Below are positions 1 through 7,921 of a DNA stretch of 64,000 nucleotides, one piece after another (position 1 is the first letter of the stretch; every line of letters begins with the position of its first letter). A program made the translations under genes and the position numbers. Location: assembly GCA_965203915.1 (NCBI GenBank), contig OZ241918.1:1054001-1118000 (forward strand), given 5' to 3'. Source of the DNA: JASGCL01 sp965203915. Lineage in GTDB: Bacteria; Pseudomonadota; Alphaproteobacteria; JASGCL01. The notes under the pieces are model-generated. The model did not search any database and was not told the origin of the DNA. It saw only the letters and a list, made by a program, of their open reading frames with translations.

Positions 1-321
1 TTCCTTCACCCCACCACCGATGAGGAGGCAGGTATCCACCGCCGCGTCCTTCACCAAACGCGCCAAATTGGTTTGTAAAAATGCAAGATTGGGGATGGAA
101 CGCGCCGCCAAATGGGGAATGGGGGTCATGCCTTCATTTTTTAGCCTAATGGCGGTGTTAATGGTATCGTCAATATTGGAACCAGGTAGAAAAGTTATAA
201 ACACCCGCGATTTTTTGGGTAGGTAATTGGCAAAGTTATCTATTTTTTCTGCACCTTTGGGGGTAATCTCCATGGTGGCTTCACCGACCACGTCGGCAAT
301 GAATTTTTGTTCGGTTGTCAT
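1..321 (-). CDS. metF: Methylenetetrahydrofolate reductase-like protein (N-terminal part, cut by window edge)
   Basis: Reading from the ATG at 321 leftwards gives 107 codons without a stop up to the edge. The protein starts MTTEQKFIADVVGEA, continues with EITPKGAEKIDN, then FLPGSNIDDTINTAIRLKNEGMTP and an LLIGGGVKE segment. This is the beginning of the MetF TIM barrel. The family interconverts 5-methyl- and 5,10-methylene-tetrahydrofolate. Its position just downstream of a corrinoid activator and a methyl-THF:corrinoid methyltransferase suggests that here it runs in the oxidative direction, on methyl-THF made by demethylation; that direction is inference. It has its own promoter candidate immediately before the ATG. 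Confidence 0.85.
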   Translation of the reverse strand, partial: MTTEQKFIADVVGEATMEITPKGAEKIDNFANYLPKKSRVFITFLPGSNIDDTINTAIRLKNEGMTPIPHLAARSIPNLAFLQTNLARLVKDAAVDTCLLIGGGVKE

Positions 322-327
322 GATTTT

Positions 328-356
328 GCTATAAATAGTAATTTGTTTATCGTCAA
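328..356 (-). promoter_or_regulatory. Promoter candidate of the MetF-like gene, possibly leaderless
   Basis: On the minus strand TTGACG (plus 351-356) is followed after exactly 17 bases by TATAGC (plus 328-333). The ATG of the MetF-like gene begins 7 bases after the end of the -10 box. A start of transcription at the usual distance would fall on the ATG, so the mRNA may have no leader. No Shine-Dalgarno sequence is visible. Confidence 0.5.
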
Positions 357-377
357 GTTATTCCTAAAAAAAATACC

Positions 378-2426
378 CTAACGTCTTCTTCTTCGTCCGC
401 CGCTGGGCGATGCGCCGTCGCCCCCCGCCCCCGTGGTTGTTTTGCGCGGTGGTAATTGCACCACACCGTCCAGGGCGGGAAAATCATCAACCGAATTGGG
501 TATGCCCATGGCGGCCACAAAATATTCTTGGAATTTTTTTTCGATGGCCGTTTCAATTTTTTCAACGCGCTTCACCACATCCTCTATTTCTCGTCTTTTA
601 TCTTGGTTGACCAACGCCACCCGCGCCCCCGTGCCCGCGGCGTTGCCCACGCCTTTGATATTATCCAAATGGCAATTGGGTATCATGCCCAATATCAAAG
701 CATATTTTGGTTCGATATGGGTGCCAAACGCCCCCGCCAACGCAATATGCTGGGGCTCCTTCCCCAATTTATCCATCAACAATTTGCAACCAGCATAGAG
801 CGCGGCCTTCGCCAATTGTATGGCGCGAATATCGCCCTGGGTTATTTTGATCTCGGGTTCGTTGTTGTCGGGATTTGCATAATGCAAAATATAGCTAAAG
901 GTTCGACCGTCAGCCACGATGCGTTTGTTGGTCGCAGCCAAATTGCCATTGATGCTGCCGTCGGTTTCAACAATTTTTGCCAACATCATTTCGGCAATGA
1001 CTTCGATAATGCCACTGCCGCAAATGCCCGTCGGGGCAATCGATTCCTTGGGGTTGTTGCTATCTTGGGGAAAGCCTGGCTCATCCGACCATTTATCGCA
1101 ACCAATGATGCGAAACCTTGGTTCCAATGTTACGGGGTCAATCCGCACCCTTTCAATCGCCCCGGGCGCGGCGCGTTGGCCCGAGGAAATTTGAGCCCCT
1201 TCCAAAGCGGGCCCCGTGGGGCTGGAGCAGGCCAATAATCTTTCCTTATTACCCAAAACAATTTCGGCGTTGGTGCCGACGTCGACCAGCAAGAAAATAT
1301 CGTCCTTGTTATATGGTTCTTCTGACAATATCACCGCCGCCGAGTCGGCCCCCACGTGCCCCGCGATACATGGCAAAATATAAATTTCCGCCGCGGGGTG
1401 CAGGGCAAAACCAACATCGGCCGCGGGCATGGTGATGGCATGGTTGGTAGCAAGGGCAAAGGGTGCCCAACCCAATTCGGTCGGATCAATCCCCAGGAAG
1501 AGATGGTGCATCACGGGGTTGCCCACCACGGTCACCGCCACCACCCTTTTCGGGTCCAACTTAATTTCTTCGCAAGCACGCAACGCCAAATCGTTCAGGG
1601 CAAAGCGCACCGATTCGGTCATTTCCTTATCGCCGCCCTTGTTCATCATGACGTAGGAAACGCGGCTCATCAGATCTTCACCAAAGCGAATTTGCGGGTT
1701 CATGGCACCGACCGAGGAGACAACCTCCGCCGTTAACAAATTGGTCAGGTGCAGCGACATGGTGGTGGAGCCAAGGTCGATGGCCAGGCCATAGATGGTT
1801 TCTACTTTCTCTCCCCACAGGGCGGCTACTTCCCTACCGTCCCGCACCATCACCGTGGCTTGCCATTTGCCTTTTCTTAATTCGGTTTGGATGGTTGGTA
1901 AAATTTTTGGGTTGATATGCAAAGCATTTTCATCGAAACCATGTTGTTCGGCCAGGGCGGTGATAACCCGTTCGCTATCGCCCGATGGTTTGTGCATGTC
2001 GGGTTCGGTAACATTGATTTGGTATAATTTGACATTGGGGTTGGTGGCAATAACGCGTTTATCAACCGCCTTGCGGATGACTTGGCGATGGATTTGGCTA
2101 TCCTCGGGGATGTCTATCACCATGTCGCCTTGCAGCGTGCAATTGCAGCCCAAGCGACGTTCGGGTTTTAAACCTTTCTTATTTTTATAACGGGTTTCAA
2201 CATCGTTAAAGGCTGACAAATGGCTTTCACTAGCCTCGATAGCGAATTTGGGGAAACTGCCGAAACTTGGTTCGACCTGGCATCGACCGCAAATACCGCG
2301 CCCGCCGCACACCGAATCCAAATCGACGCCCAAACCGCGCGCCGCGGCAAGCAACGACGTGCCAACGGGGAATTCACCCCGCTTGCCCGATGGCGTAAAA
2401 ACAATTTTGGCTTTGCTGTCCGTCAT
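378..2426 (-). CDS. RACo/RamA-like corrinoid-protein reductive activator (2Fe-2S + ASKHA/DUF4445)
   Basis: 682 aa. The N-terminus is a plant-type 2Fe-2S ferredoxin domain with C40, C46 and C49 (VCGGRGICGRC) and C94 or C96 as fourth ligand. The large C-terminal part is an ASKHA-fold ATPase (DUF4445) with the phosphate loops LAIDLGSTTMSLHL (about residue 216) and VDVGTNAEIVLG. Members of this family reduce inactive Co(II) corrinoid back to Co(I) with ATP, serving methyltransferases such as MttB-type and MtgB systems. The last ~25 residues are a low-complexity Gly/Ala/Ser stretch ending in five arginines, outside the conserved fold. TGGAG precedes the ATG. The gene lies 26 bp after the restriction-system S gene and reads in the same direction, so it may now be transcribed from that island. 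Confidence 0.85.
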   Translation of the reverse strand: MTDSKAKIVFTPSGKRGEFPVGTSLLAAARGLGVDLDSVCGGRGICGRCQVEPSFGSFPKFAIEASESHLSAFNDVETRYKNKKGLKPERRLGCNCTLQGDMVIDIPEDSQIHRQVIRKAVDKRVIATNPNVKLYQINVTEPDMHKPSGDSERVITALAEQHGFDENALHINPKILPTIQTELRKGKWQATVMVRDGREVAALWGEKVETIYGLAIDLGSTTMSLHLTNLLTAEVVSSVGAMNPQIRFGEDLMSRVSYVMMNKGGDKEMTESVRFALNDLALRACEEIKLDPKRVVAVTVVGNPVMHHLFLGIDPTELGWAPFALATNHAITMPAADVGFALHPAAEIYILPCIAGHVGADSAAVILSEEPYNKDDIFLLVDVGTNAEIVLGNKERLLACSSPTGPALEGAQISSGQRAAPGAIERVRIDPVTLEPRFRIIGCDKWSDEPGFPQDSNNPKESIAPTGICGSGIIEVIAEMMLAKIVETDGSINGNLAATNKRIVADGRTFSYILHYANPDNNEPEIKITQGDIRAIQLAKAALYAGCKLLMDKLGKEPQHIALAGAFGTHIEPKYALILGMIPNCHLDNIKGVGNAAGTGARVALVNQDKRREIEDVVKRVEKIETAIEKKFQEYFVAAMGIPNSVDDFPALDGVVQLPPRKTTTGAGGDGASPSGGRRRRR

Positions 2427-2435
2427 TAAAACTCC

Positions 2436-2467
2436 ACTAGCAGATTTAGAATTTATAAACTAGCAGA
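2436..2467. repeat. 9-bp direct repeat at the downstream end of the restriction island
   Basis: ACTAGCAGA occurs at 2436-2444 and again at 2459-2467, 23 bases apart. One copy is in the last codons of the specificity gene, the other in the gap before the activator gene. It could be a trace of the insertion junction or chance; it does not flank the whole island. Confidence 0.4.
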
Positions 2468-3415
2468 ATAAGGCAAAGACTTTATGTAATCCTCCATAAA
2501 CTGCCAATCAGGTTGCCCATCGGGCGTGGCGGGGAGTTTGATTTTTAACTTCTCTAATCTCGCCTTGCTTGCCGCTCTTCCATAATTAAATTTATCTCTA
2601 ATTTCATTATCAATTATGGTTTTTAAAAATAAAGCATTATATTTATTAAGCTTTTCTGACCTCAGTATAGTTATATTATTACCGCAATAAAATGGGTGCT
2701 CTTGATAAAACGATATAACTGATTCGCCGCCAATAATTAAACAATTTTCTTTATGCTTGTAATGCATATAATTATTGTCATCAATAACATAGTCAACAAC
2801 ACCATTATTAAATTGAGTTCTAGCGATATATGGTATACTCCTTTTTAAGAGATTGCCCATCATAGATTCCTCTAAAAATTCTTTATGAATAACATGTGCT
2901 TTTTTTGTATCTAGTAAATTTTCTATTTTTATATAATTCCATAGTCTATCATTTAATTTAAGATTATTTTTAATCTTAGATAATGAAGGTAGAGCTGAAA
3001 AAATTTCTACGCTCTTATTGTTATTCACATAATCGGGAATTTTATCAGGCATAATTATATCTCCTAATCTGCTTGGCGTAACTTTTCTACCATAAGAAAA
3101 TCTATATTTATTTTTATTTATTAAATAAATATACCAAAAAATTTCGTTTTTTGACATTTCATTCTTTGGCGTAAGCACCATACAATCATCGGTAATATAA
3201 CAAGGATAATCATGATAAAATGCCTCGCAAAAGCTTCCCGTGCGCGATACAGAAATAACATCCTTATATTTTGGCACTATATTAAACAAACCACACACCC
3301 CATTATTTGTTCCCTGTGATTTAATAACAGGCGTTTGCCCCTTTTCTGCATTTTCTATCCCTAAAAAATCGTGCCCGCCATATTTTATGCTAAAAACATC
3401 ATCTAATTTTTTCAT
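2453..3415 (-). CDS. Restriction specificity (S) subunit, BcgI-B/HsdS-like
   Basis: 320 aa with the two-half layout of type I/IIB specificity proteins. The first half-TRD runs from about residue 1 to 150 (SVSRTGSFCEAFYHDYPCYI, then FSYGRKVTPSRLGDIIMP). A helical spacer (SLSKIKNNLKLNDRLWNYI) follows. The second half has FYCGNNITILRSEKLNKYNALFL cut by FNYGRAASKARLEKLKIKLP. The repeated F-YGR----S-L--I--P pattern is typical of the TRD ends. It starts 8 bp after the stop of the nuclease-methylase gene. The size matches the separate B subunit of BcgI-type enzymes (about 340 aa) rather than a full type I HsdS. Base composition is clearly more AT-rich than in the flanking genes. Confidence 0.8.
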   Translation of the reverse strand: MKKLDDVFSIKYGGHDFLGIENAEKGQTPVIKSQGTNNGVCGLFNIVPKYKDVISVSRTGSFCEAFYHDYPCYITDDCMVLTPKNEMSKNEIFWYIYLINKNKYRFSYGRKVTPSRLGDIIMPDKIPDYVNNNKSVEIFSALPSLSKIKNNLKLNDRLWNYIKIENLLDTKKAHVIHKEFLEESMMGNLLKRSIPYIARTQFNNGVVDYVIDDNNYMHYKHKENCLIIGGESVISFYQEHPFYCGNNITILRSEKLNKYNALFLKTIIDNEIRDKFNYGRAASKARLEKLKIKLPATPDGQPDWQFMEDYIKSLPYSASL

Positions 3416-3423
3416 AGCATCCC

Positions 3424-5226
3424 CTACTCAATTTTGTTTAAGAATTTAAAGCCGACATAATCACGAATTGTTTTTTCAAAATCTTCTTGATTTAATTTTG
3501 AATAATCAGTTTCCATATAGGCCTCAGCACACCACTCATCTTCTCCTTTTAATTGCTTAACCTCAGCAAAGTCAGCCTTCGCTTGCTTGCTTTTGTAGCC
3601 AGCAAGCCATACTTCTTTTAAATTCTTCCATCTATTATAATAATCCAGCCGTCCCCTATGTCTTCTCATAACGAATCCATCATCTTTGTAATATCCTAAA
3701 TAAGTATAAGAATCTTTATTCGGTTGATGCGCCGTTATTAAAACAACGGATGTAATAACCCCTATTGGATAAAACAATTGGTCAGGCATAGAAAAAACGG
3801 CTTCAAGTGTATGCTTATTTAATAACTTATTTTTTAACTCTAATTCTTCGCCTGACTGGGCTAAAACACAGCTAGTAGGAATAATAGCAACGCATTTACC
3901 CCCTTTGGATAACATTTCTAAATTATTTAAAATGAATTCCCATTCTTGAATGCCTGCTTTTTTAGTGCGATATGGTGGGTTAAGCATACCTATGTTAGGA
4001 GCATGCTTTTCTCTAATAAATTCTGTTAATAATTGCCCACCAACTTTATCAAAACAGCTATGTGGATAAATATTACTTTTCCCGTCACCATGGATAAACA
4101 TATTCGAAACAGCCAATGCAAAAATATGAGGCTGGCTTTCAATTCCTACCAATTGATTTTTATGTATTTCTCTTATTTTATTTTTATTATCTTTAGCATC
4201 CATTATCATTTTTTTCATTGCAGAAATTAAAAAGCCACCAGTGCCGGTACAATTATCAACAACTACGCTATCTTTATTTACCTCTGCTATTTCTGCAAAA
4301 AATTCGGTAATATGGGGTGGGGTTAAAACAATACCCAAAGCTTTATCGCCATTTGCATAGCGAAGAAATTCTATATAAAACTGACCCAAAATATCAAAAT
4401 ATTGATAGTTTTTAATAAATTGATTAACGTTCTTATCAATTTCTTTTATTAAATCATAAAGATTGTTTTCTACTTCGCAAAGATTGCGGTGCGTTGTTAT
4501 AAATTCATAAACTTTTTTTAAATTCTCAACTTTTTCTGCTCCTAAATTTGCCTCGTTAAGATTCCTGCTAATTTCTTTTACCAAATCTTGAGCAAGTATT
4601 TTAGACTTTTTAATTCCACCATCCTTACCATGAATATGAAAATCATTGCTTTGCAAACCGATAATAATGCCACTTACAAGCAATGCCCTTAAGCCTTCTG
4701 GTATTTCATATTTTTTACCATGCAGCGTCTCGTTCAATTCCTTAGAATATTCTAATAGTTTTTGATAATCTTGATTATACTTCCTATTATCCTTTAACAA
4801 AGAATCCAGATAATTCTCTAAAGAAAGCAATTCATCACCAAGAAAATCTAATGCTGTATTTGTGCTCCGTAAATATAAAAAATGTTTAACTTTATAATTA
4901 TTCTTATCGCCGCTGACCGCAATCGCAATGACGTCAAATTCTTTAGATAAATAAGCGGCGTAATGCTTGGCATCACTTTCGGCTTGAGGCTGGTCTTTAA
5001 TATCAGCCTTGCATTCAATAACTATTAGTAAATTTCTATCATTATATTTAATAATAAATTCAGGCCGACCATGGTTATTGCCCTTTTTAGAGGCATTTTT
5101 TAAAAGTTTTTGAATAATTGGGTTATCCGAAGACTGCTCGGCCAATGTCGCCTTCTCGTCCTTAATAAAAGCATCACCCTCAAAATGACGGCGAACGATG
5201 GATTCGGTTATTCTTTCATTTGCCAT
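3424..5226 (-). CDS. Fused PD-(D/E)XK endonuclease / N6-adenine methyltransferase, BcgI-A-like (type IIB/IIG)
   Basis: 600 aa. The N-terminal nuclease domain has PEFIIK (E56) and the core VIECKAD (E71-x-K73). A helical region follows (about 120-290). The methyltransferase domain has motif X LTPPHITEFF (about 302), motif I DNCTGTGG (324-331) and catalytic NPPY (416-419). Cleavage and adenine methylation in one chain plus a separate S protein is the architecture of BcgI, which cuts on both sides of its site. No HsdR-type helicase is present, so a classical type I system is unlikely. SD AGAGGAG lies before the ATG. AT-rich composition and position inside a one-carbon operon indicate horizontal acquisition. 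Sequence specificity cannot be read from the sequence. Confidence 0.82.
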   Translation of the reverse strand: MANERITESIVRRHFEGDAFIKDEKATLAEQSSDNPIIQKLLKNASKKGNNHGRPEFIIKYNDRNLLIVIECKADIKDQPQAESDAKHYAAYLSKEFDVIAIAVSGDKNNYKVKHFLYLRSTNTALDFLGDELLSLENYLDSLLKDNRKYNQDYQKLLEYSKELNETLHGKKYEIPEGLRALLVSGIIIGLQSNDFHIHGKDGGIKKSKILAQDLVKEISRNLNEANLGAEKVENLKKVYEFITTHRNLCEVENNLYDLIKEIDKNVNQFIKNYQYFDILGQFYIEFLRYANGDKALGIVLTPPHITEFFAEIAEVNKDSVVVDNCTGTGGFLISAMKKMIMDAKDNKNKIREIHKNQLVGIESQPHIFALAVSNMFIHGDGKSNIYPHSCFDKVGGQLLTEFIREKHAPNIGMLNPPYRTKKAGIQEWEFILNNLEMLSKGGKCVAIIPTSCVLAQSGEELELKNKLLNKHTLEAVFSMPDQLFYPIGVITSVVLITAHQPNKDSYTYLGYYKDDGFVMRRHRGRLDYYNRWKNLKEVWLAGYKSKQAKADFAEVKQLKGEDEWCAEAYMETDYSKLNQEDFEKTIRDYVGFKFLNKIE

Positions 5227-5290
5227 TGCTTTCTCCTCTCACTCGACTTTCTAACGATTCGGGGGAGTGCCGCAAGATATTTCTTAAACC

Positions 5291-6190
5291 CTACCCCCGC
5301 CGTCTGCGGCGTTCGCCGCGGGCTTCGCCGCTGCTGCCTGCTGGGGCGGGCTCGCGGTATTTTGAAATCCATGTGGCGCAATTTACATCGGTGCCCGCAA
5401 TAACATTGGCCGACATAATGCCAACCATTTCTTCTTCATGCAGCGGATTCATAATGGCCGATGTCATGCCCGCGCCAATCGCCATGGACAAAAATGTCGC
5501 GTTCAGCGCATGGCGATTCGGTAAACCAAAACTAATATTCGACGCACCGCACGATGTGTTGACCTTTAATTCTTCGCGCAGGCGACGGATAAGCTTCATC
5601 GCCGCTTGCCCTGCCTGGCCCAACGCGCCAATCGGCATCACCAACGGGTCAATCAAAACGTCGCTGGCGGGAATGCCATAATCCATCGCGCGTTGCACAA
5701 TTTTTTTTGCCACTTCAAAACGCACATCGGGGTTTTCAGAAATACCCGTTTCGTCATTCGAAATACCAATCACCGCGCAATTGTATTTTTTAACCAGGGG
5801 AAGCACAACTTCCAATCGTTCTTCCTCTCCCGTTACCGAATTTAACAATGCCTTGCCCTTATAAACCGACAGGCCACGTTCCAAAGCCGCAACGATGGAA
5901 GAATCGATACATAATGGTATGTCGGTCATGTCCTGAACCAATTGGATGGTTTTTGCCAAAATGGCGGGTTCGTCGGCCAGGGGGATGCCCGCGTTGATAT
6001 CCAACATTTGCGCGCCCGCGGCAACTTGGGCTTCGACGTCTCTTATCACCGTTTCAAAATTGCCTTCTTTCATTTCGGCGGCCAATTTTTTGCGCCCCGT
6101 TGGGTTGATGCGTTCGCCAATCACCACGAATGGTTTGTCGAAACCGATGGTTATTTTTTTACGGTCAGAGCTTACGATGGTATCAGTCAT
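5291..6190 (-). CDS. Methyltetrahydrofolate:corrinoid methyltransferase (MeTr/MtgA-like)
   Basis: 299 aa pterin-binding TIM barrel of the DHPS/MeTr family. Recognisable elements are GERINPTG (25-32), DINAG (64-68), CIDSS (94-98), LLNSVTGEEE (115-124) and DPLVMPIGALGQAG (about 181). These bind folate and support methyl transfer between tetrahydrofolate and cob(I)alamin on a corrinoid protein. The barrel ends near residue 278; the last ~20 residues are a Gly/Ala/Arg tail with RRRRRG, echoing the tail of the activator. The enzyme probably passes methyl groups from a demethylated substrate to THF, giving the substrate for the MetF-like protein. The restriction island separates it from those two genes, although all point the same way. 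Confidence 0.88.
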   Translation of the reverse strand: MTDTIVSSDRKKITIGFDKPFVVIGERINPTGRKKLAAEMKEGNFETVIRDVEAQVAAGAQMLDINAGIPLADEPAILAKTIQLVQDMTDIPLCIDSSIVAALERGLSVYKGKALLNSVTGEEERLEVVLPLVKKYNCAVIGISNDETGISENPDVRFEVAKKIVQRAMDYGIPASDVLIDPLVMPIGALGQAGQAAMKLIRRLREELKVNTSCGASNISFGLPNRHALNATFLSMAIGAGMTSAIMNPLHEEEMVGIMSANVIAGTDVNCATWISKYREPAPAGSSGEARGERRRRRG

Positions 6191-6367
6191 TGTTTTTTCT
6201 TTGTTAGCGTTATTAGTAGGGGAAAGTTATTTTTTCCTATCCCAAAGGACAAACAAAAACAAGCAGAAAAACAGGTATTTTTTATTTTGTATTTGCAACA
6301 ATTTATGATAGGTTGTGTGAAAACAAAATAAGCTTGTGTAACCAAAAAAATAAGGAGAAACGATTCC

Positions 6368-7153
6368 ATGGTTGATATTATTCCATTAAAACTTAACCCA
6401 TCGGGGGAACCGTTGGGGCAAGCAAGCCACGAGGTTTTAAACAATGACGGCACCAAATTATTTTCGGTGCGCGCGGGCAAGCCAGGCGAAACCGACACAT
6501 GGTTAAGCAACGAATATAAACAATTGGGCATTTACACCGGTTTTTGGGCCATTACCGAATCGGAAAGCACGGTTAATTACAACGAATGGGAATATTTCCA
6601 TTTTTTAAAGGGCGAAGCCATCATCACCAATAACCAAGGGCAATCATGGACGGTGAATAGCAACATGGCGGTGGTTGTTCCCAATGGGTTTAAAGGCCGT
6701 TGGCAAACCACCAAACCCATTGTAAAAAAATTCGTCATTATTGCGCCCGAGCAAGGATTGCGTGAAAACCATGACCCCAATAAATTAATCATCATATCGA
6801 ATGATTCGCCCGACATGCCCGAAGCCGTGATGGAAAAAACCCCCGCGGAAAAATTATTGTCGGCCCCTGGCACCATGGACACCACGACATGGAATTTTTA
6901 CAACGACGAAAACAATTCGGTCATTATTGATTGCGGCCGTTGGTGGTGCAAGGTTGGTAAAAAAAATACATTTCACGAAGGTTATTGGGAATTTTGTCAT
7001 TTGCTACGCGGCGCGGCAACATTAACCAACGATGCTGGCCAATCATGGTCGTTTAAAGCGGGCGATGGTTTTATTGTTCCCCCCAATTTCAAAGGAACAT
7101 GGGACACCACCGAAGAATTATTAAAGGAATATGTTATCGTAACGCCGAGGTAG
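6368..7153 (+). CDS. Bicupin protein (two DUF861/cupin_3 domains)
   Basis: 261 aa with two similar halves. Each has a W-YFHFLKGEA / WEFCHLLRGAATLTND strand pair followed by GQSW, a V-PNGFKGRW / VPPNFKGTWDTTE turn and a KKFVII / KEYVIV ending. This is the cupin_3 (DUF861) fold in tandem, at about residues 45-125 and 165-260. The conserved metal histidines of typical cupins are sparse, so enzymatic activity is uncertain. A good SD (AAGGAG) lies 10 bases before the ATG. The gene is divergent from the methyl-THF methyltransferase. No substrate can be assigned from the sequence. Confidence 0.75.
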   Translation: MVDIIPLKLNPSGEPLGQASHEVLNNDGTKLFSVRAGKPGETDTWLSNEYKQLGIYTGFWAITESESTVNYNEWEYFHFLKGEAIITNNQGQSWTVNSNMAVVVPNGFKGRWQTTKPIVKKFVIIAPEQGLRENHDPNKLIIISNDSPDMPEAVMEKTPAEKLLSAPGTMDTTTWNFYNDENNSVIIDCGRWWCKVGKKNTFHEGYWEFCHLLRGAATLTNDAGQSWSFKAGDGFIVPPNFKGTWDTTEELLKEYVIVTPR

Positions 7154-7154
7154 G

Positions 7155-7781
7155 ATGCTTAATACAAGTTATTTAGATAATTTAAATTTGACCGAAGCGC
7201 AGATTGGCAATCTTTCGGCAGTTATGAGAGAGCGGGAAGATTTCCAATCGGTAGAAGATGCTGTAGCAAAAGCCAAAAGCAATCCTACAAATGAAAATTT
7301 AATCGAAGCCTTTTGTGAAATTCAGGCGTGGGGTGGTAGAGATGCTTGGAGACATAAAGGTAAATGGATGACAGTAGAAACCCTAGAAATCTACAAGCAA
7401 TTAGTTAAGGCTGTTAGCAATATCCCAAATAATAGTGGCTATTATGACTATGAATCGATATTACCGCCAACGATAAAAATAAATGGCTTGGGTATATCTT
7501 ATCATTCTAAACATTTAAAATTCTTGAACAATAAATTAGTGGTTTATGATAGCTATATTAGTCAAAAAATTGGCGACAAGGGAGAAACCATAAATGGATA
7601 CAAATCTTTCCACCGATGGTGTGCTGCAAAAGCAGAATCATGTAATGTTGAAATAATAAAAGTAGAAGAAGCCGTTTGGCAAAAAATATTAGAAAATGAT
7701 AAAAAAACTTTTGTTGCTCCTAAAAGAGAAACTCTAAAAAAACAAATAGATGATTTCAAAAAAGAAATTGGGCTCTACTAG
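7155..7781 (+). CDS. Uncharacterised protein, possibly 8-oxoguanine glycosylase (OGG) fold
   Basis: 208 aa, no signal peptide or membrane segment. The segment QAWGGRDAWRHKGKW (57-71) and the later ISYHSKHLKFLN---VVYDSYI (114-136) resemble the SK-LHFL--- --IYDS pattern of OGG-fold proteins found near defence and repair genes. In that family the aspartate after Y (here D132) sits where the glycosylase aspartate would be. I do not see a clear helix-hairpin-helix, so the assignment is weak. The gene starts one base after the cupin stop and is visibly AT-richer than it, which suggests recent acquisition. A Lys-rich C-terminus closes the protein. Confidence 0.55.
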   Translation: MLNTSYLDNLNLTEAQIGNLSAVMREREDFQSVEDAVAKAKSNPTNENLIEAFCEIQAWGGRDAWRHKGKWMTVETLEIYKQLVKAVSNIPNNSGYYDYESILPPTIKINGLGISYHSKHLKFLNNKLVVYDSYISQKIGDKGETINGYKSFHRWCAAKAESCNVEIIKVEEAVWQKILENDKKTFVAPKRETLKKQIDDFKKEIGLY

Positions 7782-7812
7782 CAACATCACCTACACAATC
7801 AAACCCCCGCCC

Positions 7813-7920
7813 CTACAACTTCGCCCCGTCATATTGTTGAACCTTGACCGATTGTTCATCAAGCCCGTCAAAGCAATGCAGGTTGATGGCGTAGGTTTTT
7901 TGCACCATCCTGTCCGCGCT
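7813..7920 (-). pseudogene. C-terminal remnant of a GFA-family (glutathione-dependent formaldehyde-activating fold) gene
   Basis: Just after the chitosanase stop, the minus strand encodes 35 codons ending in TAG with the sequence YAINLHCFDGLD---VKVQQYDG. This matches the last strands of GFA/DUF636 zinc proteins (Y-VN-RCLDG-D------FDG). The N-terminal two thirds with the CxC and CxxC zinc sites are missing. The natural reading is a GFA gene whose front was replaced when the chitosanase gene arrived. A short independent ORF starting at the internal ATG (7908) is possible but unlikely. Confidence 0.5.
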
Positions 7921-7921
7921 T

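Noticed and set aside
378..2426. Long plus-strand ORFs antisense to the activator gene, and similar antisense ORFs under ligA, mttB and others
   Set aside because: They are shadows of the real genes produced by codon bias and have no recognisable protein features or ribosome binding sites.
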